DNA of 64,000 nucleotides from Ottowia flava (GCF_008017535.1 NZ_VRUA01000003.1:248001-312000), one strand, 5' to 3'. Positions 8,274 through 18,713 are shown, counted from the first letter of the stretch. Numbers and translations are program-made. The notes: generated by a model from the letters alone, not told the origin.

Positions 8274-9154
8274 CAGTACTGCACCTTCTTTTCAACGAAG
8301 CGGAACTGGAACACCGTCAGTACGATGACGATCGCCATCAGCACGACCGACTGCGCGGCCGAGCCGCCCATGTCCAGGGCCTTGAAGCCGTCGTAGTACA
8401 CGCGGTACACGAGGATGGCCGTTTCCTTGCCCGGGCCGCCGTGGGTGGCGGCATCGACGATGGCAAAGGTGTCGAAGAACGCATAGATCACGTTCATCAC
8501 CAGCAGGAAGAAGGTGGTGGGCGACAGCAGCGGGAACACGATGGTCCAGAAGCGCCGCCAGGGCGAAGCGCCGTCGATGGTGGCGGCTTCGATCACCGCG
8601 TTGGGAATCGACTGCAGCCCGGCCAGGAAGAACAGGAAGTTGTAGGAAATCTGCTTCCACACCGCGGCCATCACGATCAGCGCCATGGCGTGGTTGGCGT
8701 TGAGCAGGTGGTTCCAGTTGAAGCCCATGGCCTGCAGCGCGTAGGCCAGCACGCCCCAGGGCGAGGCGAACATCATCAGCCACAACACGCCCGCGACCAC
8801 CGGCGCCACGGCGTAGGGCCAGATCAGCAGCGTCTTGTACACCGTGGCGCCGCGCACCACCCGGTTGGCCATGACGGCCAGCAGCAGCGCGACGCAGATA
8901 CCGACCACCGCCACCAGGATGGAGAAGACGGCGGTGATTTGGAAGGAATGCAGGTAGCTTTCGTCGGCGAACAGCCGCTCGAAATTGGCCATGCCGACGA
9001 ATTCACGGCTGGTGCCGAAGGCGTCTTCCTGCAGCACGCTCTGGTACAGCGCCTGGCCGGCCGGCCAGAAGAAGAAGACCAGCACGATGGCCATCTGTGG
9101 CGCGACCAGCAGCCAGGGCAGCCAGGCGGATTTGAAGCGGACGCGCTTTTCCAT
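8273..9154 (-). CDS. ugpA: sn-Glycerol-3-phosphate ABC transporter, permease UgpA
   Basis: Inner-membrane permease of 293 residues, partner of UgpE. The first helix is at about 12-34. The EAA motif is [24 protein letters not shown] at about 188-211. The family motif [22 protein letters not shown] follows it. The length matches UgpA (295 in E. coli). Between it and ugpB lie a GNAT gene, a repeat copy and a terminator hairpin, so transcription of ugpAE probably starts from a separate promoter in 9155-9338, which I could not identify by eye. Confidence 0.93.
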   Translation of the reverse strand: MEKRVRFKSAWLPWLLVAPQMAIVLVFFFWPAGQALYQSVLQEDAFGTSREFVGMANFERLFADESYLHSFQITAVFSILVAVVGICVALLLAVMANRVVRGATVYKTLLIWPYAVAPVVAGVLWLMMFASPWGVLAYALQAMGFNWNHLLNANHAMALIVMAAVWKQISYNFLFFLAGLQSIPNAVIEAATIDGASPWRRFWTIVFPLLSPTTFFLLVMNVIYAFFDTFAIVDAATHGGPGKETAILVYRVYYDGFKALDMGGSAAQSVVLMAIVIVLTVFQFRFVEKKVQY

Positions 9155-9290
9155 GACGGACGATCATAGCGGCGCGCACCGCGCTCGCGTGCGACTGCGC
9201 ATACGGGATTCACCCAGTGGCCGTGGGCGGCGCAATTCGGCGCTGCCGTACCGCTTGCGCGTCGATGGCGAAATCAGGAGACTATTGTTT

Positions 9291-9336
9291 TGATAGCTGC
9301 TTGCGCAGGTGGTTGTAGGGCAACGGGCTGCTTTTT
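9291..9336 (+). repeat. Interspersed repeat, copy 3
   Basis: The plus strand reads TGATAGCTGCTTGCGCAGG, then TGGTTGTAGGGCAACGGGCT and a T-rich end. It lies upstream of ugpA and downstream of the GNAT gene. Confidence 0.75.
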
Positions 9337-9338
9337 CT

Positions 9339-9632
9339 CTAAACCGCCTGGCGGGTGGCACGCAGGTCGGCGTATTCGGGATGGCGGTCCAGGTAACCTG
9401 CGACAAAGCGGCAGGTTGCCAGCACGCGGTGCCCGTCGGCGCGGATGTCGGCCAGCACCGCCTTGATCAGCGCGCTGCCAACGCCGCGGCCTTCGTAAGC
9501 CGGCTCGACCACGGTGTGCGGTAGCTCGACCACGCCGTCCGGCAGATCGCGGTAGGCAGCAAAGCCCAGCAACTGGCCATCTTCGTGGATCTCGTAGCGC
9601 TGCAGCGCGTTGTTTTTGGTGACTTCAGGCAT
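9339..9632 (-). CDS. Short GNAT-type N-acetyltransferase (YjdJ-like)
   Basis: A 97-residue single-domain protein. The acetyl-CoA binding motif is EGRGVGSALIKAVLADIRADG (about 48-68 with the preceding VVEPAY), followed by the RVLATCRFVAGYLDRHPEY end typical of the small YjdJ/YidJ-like GNAT group (COG2388). The start ATG 9632 has a ribosome site AGGAGA at good spacing; the open frame upstream to 9779 is rejected because it crosses a terminator. The gene lies between ugpB and ugpA in the same direction but behind the ugpB terminator. The substrate is unknown. Confidence 0.82.
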   Translation of the reverse strand: MPEVTKNNALQRYEIHEDGQLLGFAAYRDLPDGVVELPHTVVEPAYEGRGVGSALIKAVLADIRADGHRVLATCRFVAGYLDRHPEYADLRATRQAV

Positions 9633-9776
9633 GGGCCTTCTCCTATGGTGTGTCGGGGCGGATGCGATGCCCCTGGCGCGGATGCGCAAGGCTAAAACGG
9701 TACCCGGGGGTGTGCTGTCGGACAAGCGCGCGAATGTGCCCCTTGAAAAAACGGGCTTGGTTGGCCACCGTGCATA

Positions 9777-9803
9777 CAAAAAAACGGCCCCGAAGGGCCG
9801 CTG
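9777..9803 (-). terminator. Rho-independent terminator of ugpB
   Basis: The minus strand has the stem CGGCCC-TTCG-GGGCCG followed by seven T. It lies 23 bp after the ugpB stop. Confidence 0.85.
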
Positions 9804-9825
9804 TTGGGCAAGAACGGCGCCCGGA

Positions 9826-11136
9826 TCAGCTGCGGTTGGCCTTCTGGAAGCGTTCCAGCTGTTCGTTGCCGCGCTTGACGGCGGCGTCCAGCGCTTCCTT
9901 GGCGGTCTTCTTGCCGGACCACACGCCTTCCATTTCCTCGTCGATGATGGTGCGCACCTGCACGAAGTTGCCCAGGCGCACGCCGCGCGACTTTTCGGTC
10001 GTCTTGCGGATCATCTGCGTCACACTGACGTCGGTACCCGGGTTCTTCTTGTAGAAGCCGGACTTGTCGGTCAGCTCGAACGCGGCCTTGGTCACCGGCA
10101 GGTAGCCGGTGCGCTGGTGGCTGGCGGCGGCGACTTCCGGCTTGCTCAGGTAGGCGAAGAACTGGCCGATGCCCTTGTATTCCTCAGGCTTCTTGCCGGA
10201 CATGACCCACAGGCTGGCTCCGCCGATGACTGTGTTCTGCGGCGCACCCGGCACATCCGGGTAGTAGGGCAGGGTACCGATGCCGTAGCCAAACTTGCCG
10301 TTGCGCGTGACGTTGCCGTACAGCGCCGACGAGCCGATGGCCATGGCGCATTCGCCGGACACGAACGTAGCGTCGGCCGCGTTGCCCCGGCCCTTGTAGA
10401 CGAACAGGCCCTGCTTGGCCATGTTGGCCAGGTTTTCGATGTGGCGCACGTGCAGCGGCGTGTTGATGGCCAGGCGCGTGCCCAGACCGCCAAAGCCGTT
10501 GTTCAGCGTGGAGAACAGCACGTTGTGCCAGGCGCTGAAGCTTTCCAGCTGGGTCCAGCTGATCCAGCTGGTGGTGAACGGGCACTTGTGGCCCGCGGCC
10601 TTCAGCTTGGCGGCGGCGGAGGCGACCTCCGGCCAAGTCGTCGGCGGCTTTTCGGGGTCGAGACCGGCGGCCTTGAAGGCGTCCTTGTTGTAGTGGAACA
10701 CCGGGGTCGAGCTGTTGAATGGGAAGCTCAGCATCTGGCCGTTGGGCGCGGTGTAGTACCCGGCCACGGCGGGGACGTACGCACCCGGGTCGAAGGGCAC
10801 ACCGGCCTGCTTCATGACCTCCGCCACCGGCTTGATGGCGCCCTTGCTGGCCATCATGGTGGCGGTGCCGACTTCAAATACCTGCAGGATGTGCGGCGCG
10901 TTACCGGCGCGGAACGCGGCGATGGCGGCGGTCATCGACTCGTCGTAGCTGCCCTTGAAGGTGGGCACGACACGATAGTCCTTCTGGCTGGCGTTGAACT
11001 CCTTAGCCAGATCGTTCACCCATTCACCCAGGGCGCCGCCCATGGAGTGCCACCACTGGATTTCGGTCTGCGCGTGCGCAGGCAGGGCCAGGGTCGCTGC
11101 GAGCGCGCCGGCCAGGGCGATGGTTTTGAACTGCAT
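9826..11136 (-). CDS. ugpB: sn-Glycerol-3-phosphate-binding periplasmic protein
   Basis: Substrate receptor of the importer, 436 residues. Residues 1-22 are a Sec signal peptide ending AHAQ. The mature protein is an extracellular solute-binding fold of family 1: IQWWHSMGGALGEWVNDLAKEFN at the start, and ELTDKSGFYKKNPGTDVSVTQM near the C-terminus, both hallmarks of UgpB. The gene ends in a strong hairpin, which sets the receptor apart from the permease genes downstream. This allows unequal expression. A pho-type operator was not found by eye. Confidence 0.93.
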   Translation of the reverse strand: MQFKTIALAGALAATLALPAHAQTEIQWWHSMGGALGEWVNDLAKEFNASQKDYRVVPTFKGSYDESMTAAIAAFRAGNAPHILQVFEVGTATMMASKGAIKPVAEVMKQAGVPFDPGAYVPAVAGYYTAPNGQMLSFPFNSSTPVFHYNKDAFKAAGLDPEKPPTTWPEVASAAAKLKAAGHKCPFTTSWISWTQLESFSAWHNVLFSTLNNGFGGLGTRLAINTPLHVRHIENLANMAKQGLFVYKGRGNAADATFVSGECAMAIGSSALYGNVTRNGKFGYGIGTLPYYPDVPGAPQNTVIGGASLWVMSGKKPEEYKGIGQFFAYLSKPEVAAASHQRTGYLPVTKAAFELTDKSGFYKKNPGTDVSVTQMIRKTTEKSRGVRLGNFVQVRTIIDEEMEGVWSGKKTAKEALDAAVKRGNEQLERFQKANRS

Positions 11137-11358
11137 GAGGGCTCCTCTTCAGAAATGGGAAAAGCGGTGATCGTAGGACAGATTTGTGACGCACCTTAGG
11201 GCTTGTCCCATGCGCATCACAAGCGGGAAAACCCGTTTGTCGGCGGCGTTCGCGTGCGGCGCCCCAATGTCCGCGTTGCCGTTGATGTTGCAGTGCACCA
11301 TGCTAGGATGAATTTGCCCATTTTTCCCTCGCCCGATGCGGCTTTTCCAGGTGCGCCC

Positions 11359-12588
11359 GTGAGCAAGACTTCCCTCGACAAAAGCAAGATCCGGTTCCTG
11401 TTGCTGGAGAACATCCACCCGTCGGCCGAAGCGCTGATCCGCGCTGCGGGCTACTCGCAGATCGAAACCCTGCCGCGCGCGCTGCAGGGCGATGAACTCA
11501 AGGCCAAGCTGGCCGATGTGCATTTCCTGGGTATCCGCTCGCAGACCCGTCTGACGGCCGATGTGCTGGCCGCCGCGCCCAAGCTGGTGGCCGCCGGCTG
11601 CTTTTGCATCGGCACCAACCAGGTCGACCTGGCGACGGCGCGCGAGCGCGGTGTGCCGGTCTTCAACGCGCCGTACTCCAACACCCGTTCGGTGGCCGAG
11701 CTGGTGCTGGCCGAGGCCATCCTGTTGCTGCGTGGCATTCCGGCCAAGAACGCGCTCGTGCACCGGGGCGGGTGGATGAAGTCGGCCGCGCAGTCGCACG
11801 AGATCCGTGGCAAGACGCTGGGCATCGTGGGGTACGGCTCCATCGGCACGCAGCTGTCGGTGCTGGCCGAATCGCTGGGCATGCACGTTGCCTTCTACGA
11901 CGTGGTGACCAAGCTGCCGCTGGGCAACGCGCGCCAGGTCTACGCCTTGCCCGATCTGCTGGCGCAAAGCGACATCGTCAGCCTGCACGTGCCGGAGAAC
12001 GAGTCGACGCGCTGGATGATCGGCCCGGCCGAGCTTGCCGCCATGAAGGACGGCGGCATCCTGATCAACGCGTCGCGCGGCACGGTGGTCGATATCAATG
12101 CGCTCACGGCCGAGCTGAAGTCCGGCCGGCTGTGGGGCGCCGCGATCGACGTTTTCCCCGTGGAGCCGGGCAGCAACAACGAGGAATTCCAGTCCCCGCT
12201 GCGCGGCCTGGACAACGTGATCCTGACGCCGCACATCGGCGGCTCGACCATGGAGGCGCAGGCCAACATCGGCGTGGAGGTGGCGGAAAAGCTGGTCAAG
12301 TACAGCGACAATGGCACCACCACCAGCAGCGTCAACTTCCCTGAAGTGGCGCTGCCCGCGCACCCCGGCAGGCACCGCCTGCTGCACGTGCACCACAACG
12401 TGCCGGGCGTGCTGTCGGCCATCAACCAGGTGTTTGCCGAGCAGCACGTCAACATCGCGTCGCAGTACCTGCAGACCAAGGACGGGGTGGGCTACGTGGT
12501 GATGGACGTGGATACCGCGTCGTCGGACGCAGCGCGAGAGGCGCTGGCCAAGGTGCCGGGGACGATCCGCTCGCGCATGCTGCTGTAG
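11359..12588 (+). CDS. serA: D-3-phosphoglycerate dehydrogenase
   Basis: Oxidises 3-phosphoglycerate with NAD+, first step of serine synthesis. From GTG 11359 it has 409 residues, nearly the E. coli length (410), and begins SKTSLDKSKIRFLLLE as family members do. The NAD motif VGYGSIGTQLSVLAESLGM lies at about 157-175. Catalytic Arg, Glu and His lie in NASRGTVVD, VFPVEP and LTPHIGGST. A C-terminal ACT domain (HHNVPGVLSAINQVFAE) for serine feedback occupies the last 75 residues. An ATG at 11308 in the same frame is an alternative start. Monocistronic by context: ugpB is divergent. Confidence 0.93.
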   Translation: MSKTSLDKSKIRFLLLENIHPSAEALIRAAGYSQIETLPRALQGDELKAKLADVHFLGIRSQTRLTADVLAAAPKLVAAGCFCIGTNQVDLATARERGVPVFNAPYSNTRSVAELVLAEAILLLRGIPAKNALVHRGGWMKSAAQSHEIRGKTLGIVGYGSIGTQLSVLAESLGMHVAFYDVVTKLPLGNARQVYALPDLLAQSDIVSLHVPENESTRWMIGPAELAAMKDGGILINASRGTVVDINALTAELKSGRLWGAAIDVFPVEPGSNNEEFQSPLRGLDNVILTPHIGGSTMEAQANIGVEVAEKLVKYSDNGTTTSSVNFPEVALPAHPGRHRLLHVHHNVPGVLSAINQVFAEQHVNIASQYLQTKDGVGYVVMDVDTASSDAAREALAKVPGTIRSRMLL

Positions 12589-12726
12589 CGGCGGCTCGGG
12601 GTCGGGCGACAGACCCACAGCCTGGCGGGCCAAAAATCACCGCCCACCCATGGGCTGCCCACCCCCATTAAAATTGTCGGCCCGGTTCAAGGGCGCGCGG
12701 CGCCCTGCCGTGGTGCGCTTCCCCCG

Positions 12727-15700
12727 ATGAATGCTCCGACCGCGCTGAACGCGTTGGTGTCGCAGGCCGCCGAGCCGGCACGCCTGCGCGAGATCCCCTA
12801 CAACTACACCAGTTTTTCTGACCGCGAGATCGTCCTGCGCCTGCTGGGCGAGCGCGGCTGGGCCTTGCTGAGCGATCTGCGCGGTGAACGCGCCACGGGC
12901 CGGTCGTCGCGCATGCTGTACGAGGTGCTGGGCGACATCTGGGTGGTGCGGCGCAACCCGTACCTGCAGGACGACCTGCTGGACAACCCCAAGCGCCGCG
13001 CGGCGCTGGTCGAAGCCCTGCACCACCGCCTGGCCGAGATCGAAAAGCGCCGCACGCCCGACGACGATGCTAGCCGCGACGCGCTGGTGGCCGAGCTGCT
13101 GGTGCTGGCGCGCGCCGTGGTCGACGCGTTCAACCGCTCCTTCGACAAGGTGGCCGAGCTGCGCCGGCGCACCGCGCGCGCGCTGGGCAAGCACACGCAC
13201 AAGGACAACATCAAGTTCGACGGTCTGTCGCGCGTCAGTCACGTGACCGATGCGACCGATTGGCGCGTCGAATTCCCGCTGGTGGTGCTGACGCCCGACA
13301 CCGAAGCCGAGATGGCCGGCCTGGTCAAAGGCTGTATCGACCTGGGCCTGACCATCATCCCGCGCGGCGGCGGCACCGGCTACACCGGCGGCGCGATTCC
13401 GCTGGACTGGAAGACCGCGGTCATCAACACCGAAAAGCTGATCACGATGGGCCCGGTCGAGCGCATCCGCCTGCCGGGGCTGGACGTCGACGTGCCCACC
13501 ATCCACACCGAAGCCGGCGTGGTCACCCAGCGCGTGGCCGACGCGGCCGAAGGCGCCGACCTGGTCTTTGCCTGCGACCCGACCAGCGCCGAGGCCAGTT
13601 GCATCGGCGGCAACATCGCCATGAACGCGGGCGGCAAGAAGGCCGTGCTGTGGGGCACGGCGCTGGACAACCTAGCCAGCTGGCGCATGGTCACGCCCGA
13701 TGGCGGCTGGCTGGAAGTTACCCGCATCGGTCACAACCTGGGCAAGATCCACGACGCCGAAGTCGCCAGCTTCGAGCTGCAGTACTTCGACGCCAGCGGC
13801 AAGACCTTGCAGCGCACCGAGCGGCTGGACATCCCGGGCAGCACCTTCCGCAAGGAAGGCCTGGGCAAGGACGTGACCGACAAGTTCCTGGCCGGCCTGC
13901 CGGGCGTGCAAAAAGAAGGCTGCGACGGCCTGATCACCAGTGCGCGCTGGGTGCTGCACCGCATGCCGGAGCACACGCGCACCGTGTGCCTGGAATTCTT
14001 TGGCCACGCCAAGGACGCGGTGCCCAGCATCGTCGAGATCAAGGACTTCATGTTTGCCGAGGCGGGCCGCTCTGGCGTGCTGCTGGCAGGCCTGGAGCAC
14101 CTGGACGACCGTTACCTGCGCGCCGTGGGCTACGCCACCAAGTCCAAGCGCGGTGGCCTGCCCAAGATGGTGCTGATCGGCGACATCGCCGGTGACGACG
14201 CCGACGCCGTGGCGCGCGCCACGAGCGAGGTGGTGCGCATCGCCAATTCGCGCTCGGGCGAAGGCTTCATCGCCGTGTCGGCCGACGCGCGCAAGAAGTT
14301 CTGGGCCGACCGCAAGAAGACCGCGGCCATCAGCCGCCACACCAACGCCTTCAAGATCAACGAAGACGTGGTGATCCCGCTGCCGCGCATGGCCGAATAC
14401 ACCGACGGCATCGAGCGCATCAACATCGAGCTCAGCCTGCGCAACAAGATCGAGCTGGCCGACGAGCTGGAGCTGTTCCTGACGCGGGGCAACCTGCCGA
14501 TCGGCCGCCCGGAGCAGGGCGCCGAGCCGCCATCGCCCGAACTGCTGGAAGAGCGCGTGGCGCAGGCGTTGACCGTGGTGCGCGACGTGCGCAGCCTGTG
14601 GCAAGGCTGGCTGCGCGACGTGGACACGCTGTTCCCGCAGTTGCAGGACCACAGCCTGCGCGCCAGCTGGAAGACGCAGATCCGCGAGCCGCTGGCGCAG
14701 ATCTTCACCGGCGCCGACTTCGAGCCGCTGATGAAGGCGCTGGGCGATGTGCAGCAGCGTGTGCTCAAGGGCCGCGTCTGGATCGCGCTGCACATGCACG
14801 CGGGCGACGGCAACGTGCACACCAACATCCCCGTGCACAGCGACAACTACGCCATGCTGCAGACCGCGCACGAGGCGGTGGACCGCGTGATGGCGCTGGC
14901 GCGCCGCCTGGACGGCGTGATCAGCGGCGAGCACGGCATCGGCATCACCAAACTGGAATACCTGAGCGACGCCGAGCTGGCGCCGTTCGCCGCGTACAAG
15001 CAGAAGGTGGACCCGCAAGGGCACTTCAACCGCGGCAAATTGCTGCGAAATCAGGAGCTGCCTGCGCAGTCTGGTAAAGCGCTGCGGTCCGATTTGACCA
15101 ATGCCTACACGCCCAGCTTCGGGCTGATGGGGCACGAGTCGATCATCCTGCAGCAAAGCGACATCGGCGCCATTGCCGACAGCATCAAAGACTGCCTGCG
15201 CTGCGGCAAGTGCAAGCCCGACTGCAGCACCCACGTGCCGCGCGCCAACCTGCTGTACAGCCCGCGCAACAAGATCCTGGCGACCTCGCTGCTGGTGGAG
15301 GCTTTCCTCTACGAAGAGCAGACGCGCCGCGGCGTCAGCCTCAAGCACTGGGAAGAATTTGAAGACGTGGCCGACCATTGCACCGTGTGCCACAAGTGCC
15401 TGTCGCCCTGCCCGGTGAAGATCGATTTTGGCGACGTCACCATGAACATGCGCAACCTGCTGCGCAAGATGGGCAAGAAGAGCTTCCGCCCCGGCAACGC
15501 CGCGGCCATGTTCTTCTTGAACGCGACCGACCCGCGCGTCATCAACATCGCGCGCGCCGGCATGACGGGCGTGGCCTTCAAGGCGCAGCGTGCGGCGGTC
15601 GACCTGTTCAAGGTGGCTGGCCGCCACCAGACGCAGCACCCGCCCGCCACCGTGGGCGCGCCGTCGCTGCGCGAAGAGGTGATCCACTTCGTCAACAAGA

Positions 15701-16635
15701 AGCTGCCGGGCGGGCTGCCCAGCAAGACGGCGCGCGCGCTGCTGGACATCGAAGACCGTGCCTACGTGCCGGTCATCCGCAACCCGAAGGCGACCACGGC
15801 CGATACCGAGGCGGTGTTCTACTTCCCGGGCTGCGGGTCTGAGCGCCTGTTCAGCCAGGTGGGCCTGGCCACGCAGGCCATGCTGTGGCACGCGGGGGTG
15901 CAGACCGTGCTGCCGCCGGGTTACGTGTGCTGCGGCTACCCGCAGCGCGGCAGCGGCCAGTTCGACAAGGCCGACAAGATGATCACCGACAACCGGGTGC
16001 TGTTCCACCGGGTGGCGACCACGCTGAACTACCTGGACATCAAGACCGTGGTGGTGAGCTGCGGCACCTGCTACGACCAGATCTCGGGCTACCAATTCGA
16101 CAAGATATTCCCGGGCAGCCGCATCATCGACATCCACGAATACCTGCTGGAAAAAGGCATCACCCTGCCCGCGGCCGACCAGGGTGCGTATCTGTACCAC
16201 GAGCCCTGCCACAACCCCATGAAGCTGCAGGACTCCACCAAGACTGTGAAGGCGCTGCTGGGCGACCAGGTGCTGAAAAGCAACCGCTGCTGCGGCGAAA
16301 GCGGCACGCTGGGCGTGACGCGGCCGGACATCTCCACCCAGGTGCGCTTCCGCAAGGAAGAGGAAATCCGCAAGGGCGAGGCCGAGCTGCGCGCCGTGAT
16401 GCAGGCCAGCGGCAAGGGCCCGGGCGACGTGGCCAACCCGGCCAACGTGAAGATCCTGACCAGCTGCCCAAGCTGCCTGCAGGGCCTCAAGCGCTACGAG
16501 GACGATCTGCAGAACGGCCTGCTGGAGGCCGACTACATCGTGATCGAGATGGCGCGCAGCATCCTGGGCGAAAACTGGCTGCGCGAATACGTCGACACGG
16601 CGAACGCCGGCGGCATCGAGCGCGTGCTGGTCTGA
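12727..16635 (+). CDS. DUF3683/FAD-linked oxidase with Fe-S and CCG domains
   Basis: A 1,302-residue fusion. Residues 20-120 are the DUF3683 domain. About 195-430 are the FAD-binding type 4 domain ([17 protein letters not shown]). The FAD-oxidase C-terminal domain runs to about 770 ([28 protein letters not shown]). Two 4Fe-4S clusters follow ([11 protein letters not shown] near 822; [12 protein letters not shown] near 885). Two CCG heterodisulfide-reductase-type modules come last ([11 protein letters not shown] near 1068; CCGESGTLG near 1188). The layout resembles GlpC/GlcD-type D-2-hydroxyacid dehydrogenases fused to their Fe-S partner. The physiological substrate is unproven. A repeat copy encodes residues about 774-790, exactly between the flavin and Fe-S halves. 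Confidence 0.9.
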   Translation: MNAPTALNALVSQAAEPARLREIPYNYTSFSDREIVLRLLGERGWALLSDLRGERATGRSSRMLYEVLGDIWVVRRNPYLQDDLLDNPKRRAALVEALHHRLAEIEKRRTPDDDASRDALVAELLVLARAVVDAFNRSFDKVAELRRRTARALGKHTHKDNIKFDGLSRVSHVTDATDWRVEFPLVVLTPDTEAEMAGLVKGCIDLGLTIIPRGGGTGYTGGAIPLDWKTAVINTEKLITMGPVERIRLPGLDVDVPTIHTEAGVVTQRVADAAEGADLVFACDPTSAEASCIGGNIAMNAGGKKAVLWGTALDNLASWRMVTPDGGWLEVTRIGHNLGKIHDAEVASFELQYFDASGKTLQRTERLDIPGSTFRKEGLGKDVTDKFLAGLPGVQKEGCDGLITSARWVLHRMPEHTRTVCLEFFGHAKDAVPSIVEIKDFMFAEAGRSGVLLAGLEHLDDRYLRAVGYATKSKRGGLPKMVLIGDIAGDDADAVARATSEVVRIANSRSGEGFIAVSADARKKFWADRKKTAAISRHTNAFKINEDVVIPLPRMAEYTDGIERINIELSLRNKIELADELELFLTRGNLPIGRPEQGAEPPSPELLEERVAQALTVVRDVRSLWQGWLRDVDTLFPQLQDHSLRASWKTQIREPLAQIFTGADFEPLMKALGDVQQRVLKGRVWIALHMHAGDGNVHTNIPVHSDNYAMLQTAHEAVDRVMALARRLDGVISGEHGIGITKLEYLSDAELAPFAAYKQKVDPQGHFNRGKLLRNQELPAQSGKALRSDLTNAYTPSFGLMGHESIILQQSDIGAIADSIKDCLRCGKCKPDCSTHVPRANLLYSPRNKILATSLLVEAFLYEEQTRRGVSLKHWEEFEDVADHCTVCHKCLSPCPVKIDFGDVTMNMRNLLRKMGKKSFRPGNAAAMFFLNATDPRVINIARAGMTGVAFKAQRAAVDLFKVAGRHQTQHPPATVGAPSLREEVIHFVNKKLPGGLPSKTARALLDIEDRAYVPVIRNPKATTADTEAVFYFPGCGSERLFSQVGLATQAMLWHAGVQTVLPPGYVCCGYPQRGSGQFDKADKMITDNRVLFHRVATTLNYLDIKTVVVSCGTCYDQISGYQFDKIFPGSRIIDIHEYLLEKGITLPAADQGAYLYHEPCHNPMKLQDSTKTVKALLGDQVLKSNRCCGESGTLGVTRPDISTQVRFRKEEEIRKGEAELRAVMQASGKGPGDVANPANVKILTSCPSCLQGLKRYEDDLQNGLLEADYIVIEMARSILGENWLREYVDTANAGGIERVLV
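15048..15096 (+). repeat. Interspersed repeat, copy 4 (in frame in a gene)
   Basis: The plus strand reads AAATCAGGAGCTGCCTGCGC, then AGTCTGGTAAAGCGC and TGCGGTCCGATTT. This aligns over its full length with the intergenic copies. The position usually TAG at the head is CAGGAG here, which keeps the host frame open. It encodes [16 protein letters not shown] in the FAD/Fe-S oxidoreductase. Confidence 0.7.
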
Positions 16636-16668
16636 GCGACGGCGCCGGGGCTTGAGCCCTGGTCGCGC

Positions 16669-17961
16669 TCAGAAACGGTCCGTGGGTGCTGGCTGGCTGG
16701 CGGGCGGTGGCGGTGGCACGGGCACGGTGTCCGGGCCCTGCCAGGCGTCCAGCTCGTCCGGTGCGAGGCGTTCGATCTCGCGCTCTTCCTCGGTGTCCAG
16801 CCAGTGCGGCTCCGCCGTGCGTGCCGGCGCCTCGCGCAGGCGGGCGCGGGCGAAGCGGGCGGTGCGCACCGGCTCGTCGTCCTCGTCCGCCGCGCTCACC
16901 GCGGCTTCGGTGTCGTCGTCGCCGTCGCGCGTGAACAGCGCCCAGCAGGCCATGAACATGGCGGCGATGGTCGGGCCGATGACGAAGCCGTTGATGCCGA
17001 ACAGCGACATGCCGCCCAGCGTCGTGACCAGCACCACGTAGTCGGGCAGCTTGGTGTCCTTGCCCACCAGCACCGGGCGCAACACGTTGTCCGACAGGCC
17101 GATCACCAGCACGCCCCAGGCCGTCAGCGCCGCCGCCTGCCACAGCTGGCCGGTAGCCGCCAAGTAGATGGCGACCGGCGCCCACACCAGCGCAGCACCC
17201 ACCGCGGGCAGCAGCGACAGGAAGGCCATCACCACGCCCCAGAACACCGCACCGCCAATGCCCAGCGCCCACAGCGCGATCCCGCCCAGGAAGCCCTGGA
17301 CGATGGCGACCAGCACGTTGCCCTTGACGGTGGCGCGCACCACGGTGGTGAATTTCTGCAGCAGATAGCGCGTGTGCGACGGCTCGAGCGGCGCCGACTC
17401 GCGCAGCATGCGCGCCAGCGGCACGCCGTCGCGCAGCAGGAAGAACAGCAGGTACAGCGTGACGACCACGTTGACCAGAAACTGGAAGGTGTTCTGGCCG
17501 ATTTCCAGGATGCGCGTGGCCAGCAGCTGGCCGCCCTGCAGCAGGCCGGCCGAAATCTTCTCCCAGATGCTTTCCAGGTTGCCGAAGCCGAAGCGGTCCA
17601 GCCACGCCCTGGCCCAGTGCGGGATGGCGTCGACGATGTGCTGCAGGTAGGCGCGGAAGTCGATCTCCCCCGCGCGCGCGCGCTGCAGGTAGGTGGTGAC
17701 GTCGACCACCAGGGTGCTGGCGATCAGGGTCAGCGGCAGGATCACGATGATCAGCACGATGAGCAAGGTCACCAGCGCGGCCAGCGTTGCCCGCCCGCCC
17801 ATGCGATGGCGGATCCACTGGAACAGCGGGTTGAACAGCAGGGCCAGTGCCATCGCCCAGAACACCGCGCCGAAGAAGGGCGTCAGGATCCAGAGGAAGG
17901 CGAGGGTGACCCCCGCGAGAAGCAGCAAAAAGATGGTGCGCTGTAGGCGGGGGGTGTTCAT
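16669..17961 (-). CDS. AI-2E/PerM-family membrane permease
   Basis: A 430-residue inner-membrane protein with the AI-2E transporter (UPF0118) layout. There are paired helices at the N-terminus (residues 9-45), a helix near 60-85, an amphipathic periplasmic region, and five helices from about 150 to 340 with the motifs FLLRDGVPLARML and GVLVIGLSDNVLRPVLVGK. The substrate within this family is mostly unknown. The last 85 residues are an acidic then proline-rich soluble tail (many Asp/Glu, ending VPPPPPASQPAPTDRF) that goes beyond the core family length. It converges with the FAD oxidase gene, 33 bp apart. Confidence 0.85.
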   Translation of the reverse strand: MNTPRLQRTIFLLLLAGVTLAFLWILTPFFGAVFWAMALALLFNPLFQWIRHRMGGRATLAALVTLLIVLIIVILPLTLIASTLVVDVTTYLQRARAGEIDFRAYLQHIVDAIPHWARAWLDRFGFGNLESIWEKISAGLLQGGQLLATRILEIGQNTFQFLVNVVVTLYLLFFLLRDGVPLARMLRESAPLEPSHTRYLLQKFTTVVRATVKGNVLVAIVQGFLGGIALWALGIGGAVFWGVVMAFLSLLPAVGAALVWAPVAIYLAATGQLWQAAALTAWGVLVIGLSDNVLRPVLVGKDTKLPDYVVLVTTLGGMSLFGINGFVIGPTIAAMFMACWALFTRDGDDDTEAAVSAADEDDEPVRTARFARARLREAPARTAEPHWLDTEEEREIERLAPDELDAWQGPDTVPVPPPPPASQPAPTDRF

Positions 17962-18112
17962 GTCGGCGCCACTATACCGCGGGGGTCACCCGCTGACGCG
18001 CGGGGCGTGGGCGCCACGCCACGCCTGCCCCTGACCGGCCAGGGGCGGTGTGCGGACGGGCACAATCGGGCTTTGCATCGCCCCTCGGGCGCCCCGTTCG
18101 CCCTGTTCAGCC

Positions 18113-18526
18113 ATGGCCGCCATCGCTACCCAGCCAGCACCCGAAGCCCTCACCGTCCACGCCAAGTCGCGTGTGATCGAACTGCGCTTTCCCGACGGTG
18201 CGCACTTTCACATTCCGTTCGAGCTGATGCGGGTCTACTCGCCCTCGGCCGAGGTCCAGGGCCACGGACCGGGCCAGGAGGTGCTGCAGACCGGCAAGCG
18301 CGAGGTCACCATCGAGGCGCTGGCGCCCGTCGGCAACTATGGCGTGCAGCCGACCTTTTCGGACGGGCACGACAGCGGCATCTTCACCTGGGGCTACCTG
18401 TACCACCTGGGCCAGAACGAGGCGCAGCTGTGGCAGGAATACGAGGCACGCCTCGCGGCGGCCGGGGTCGAGCGCGACGCGCCCATGCCGGTGGCGGCGG
18501 GCGGCGCCTGCGGTCATTCCCACTGA
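18113..18526 (+). CDS. DUF971 (GBBH-like N-terminal domain) protein
   Basis: A 137-residue protein matching the DUF971 family, also called the gamma-butyrobetaine hydroxylase-like N-terminal domain: SRVIELRFPDGAHFHIPFELMRVYSPSAE at about 21-48 and FSDGHDSGIFTWGYLYHLG at about 80-98. The C-terminal His/Cys cluster (GGACGHSH) suggests metal binding. ATG 18113 was preferred to the longer open frame from 18050. It lies upstream of ubiE in the same direction, as in other Burkholderiales, and a repeat copy separates the two genes. Its biochemical role is not established. Confidence 0.85.
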   Translation: MAAIATQPAPEALTVHAKSRVIELRFPDGAHFHIPFELMRVYSPSAEVQGHGPGQEVLQTGKREVTIEALAPVGNYGVQPTFSDGHDSGIFTWGYLYHLGQNEAQLWQEYEARLAAAGVERDAPMPVAAGGACGHSH

Positions 18527-18594
18527 TGGCGCAGACCAACGGCCGCGGTGGCGGTAGTGGGCGCGCCCCGTAGCGTTTGTTTTCACTATAAATG

Positions 18595-18640
18595 TGATAG
18601 CTGGCGGCGCAGGTGGTTCTAGCGCTGCAGGCACTTTTCT
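18595..18640 (+). repeat. Interspersed repeat, copy 5
   Basis: The plus strand reads GATAGCTGGCGGCGCAGG, then TGGTTCTAGCGCTGCAGGC and a T-rich end. It lies between the DUF971 gene and ubiE. Confidence 0.7.
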
Positions 18641-18713
18641 TTTAAATATGGTGTGGCGCGATACTCCCAGAACGCTGGGTTTTGCTCGCGCGATGCCTTA
18701 GGATGCAGCCACC

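Noticed and set aside
13672-16212. Long open frame (846 codons) antisense to the FAD/Fe-S oxidoreductase
   Set aside because: It is rich in His, Ala, Gln and Val with no domain motifs, as expected for the shadow of a GC-rich gene; the sense strand carries clear catalytic motifs.
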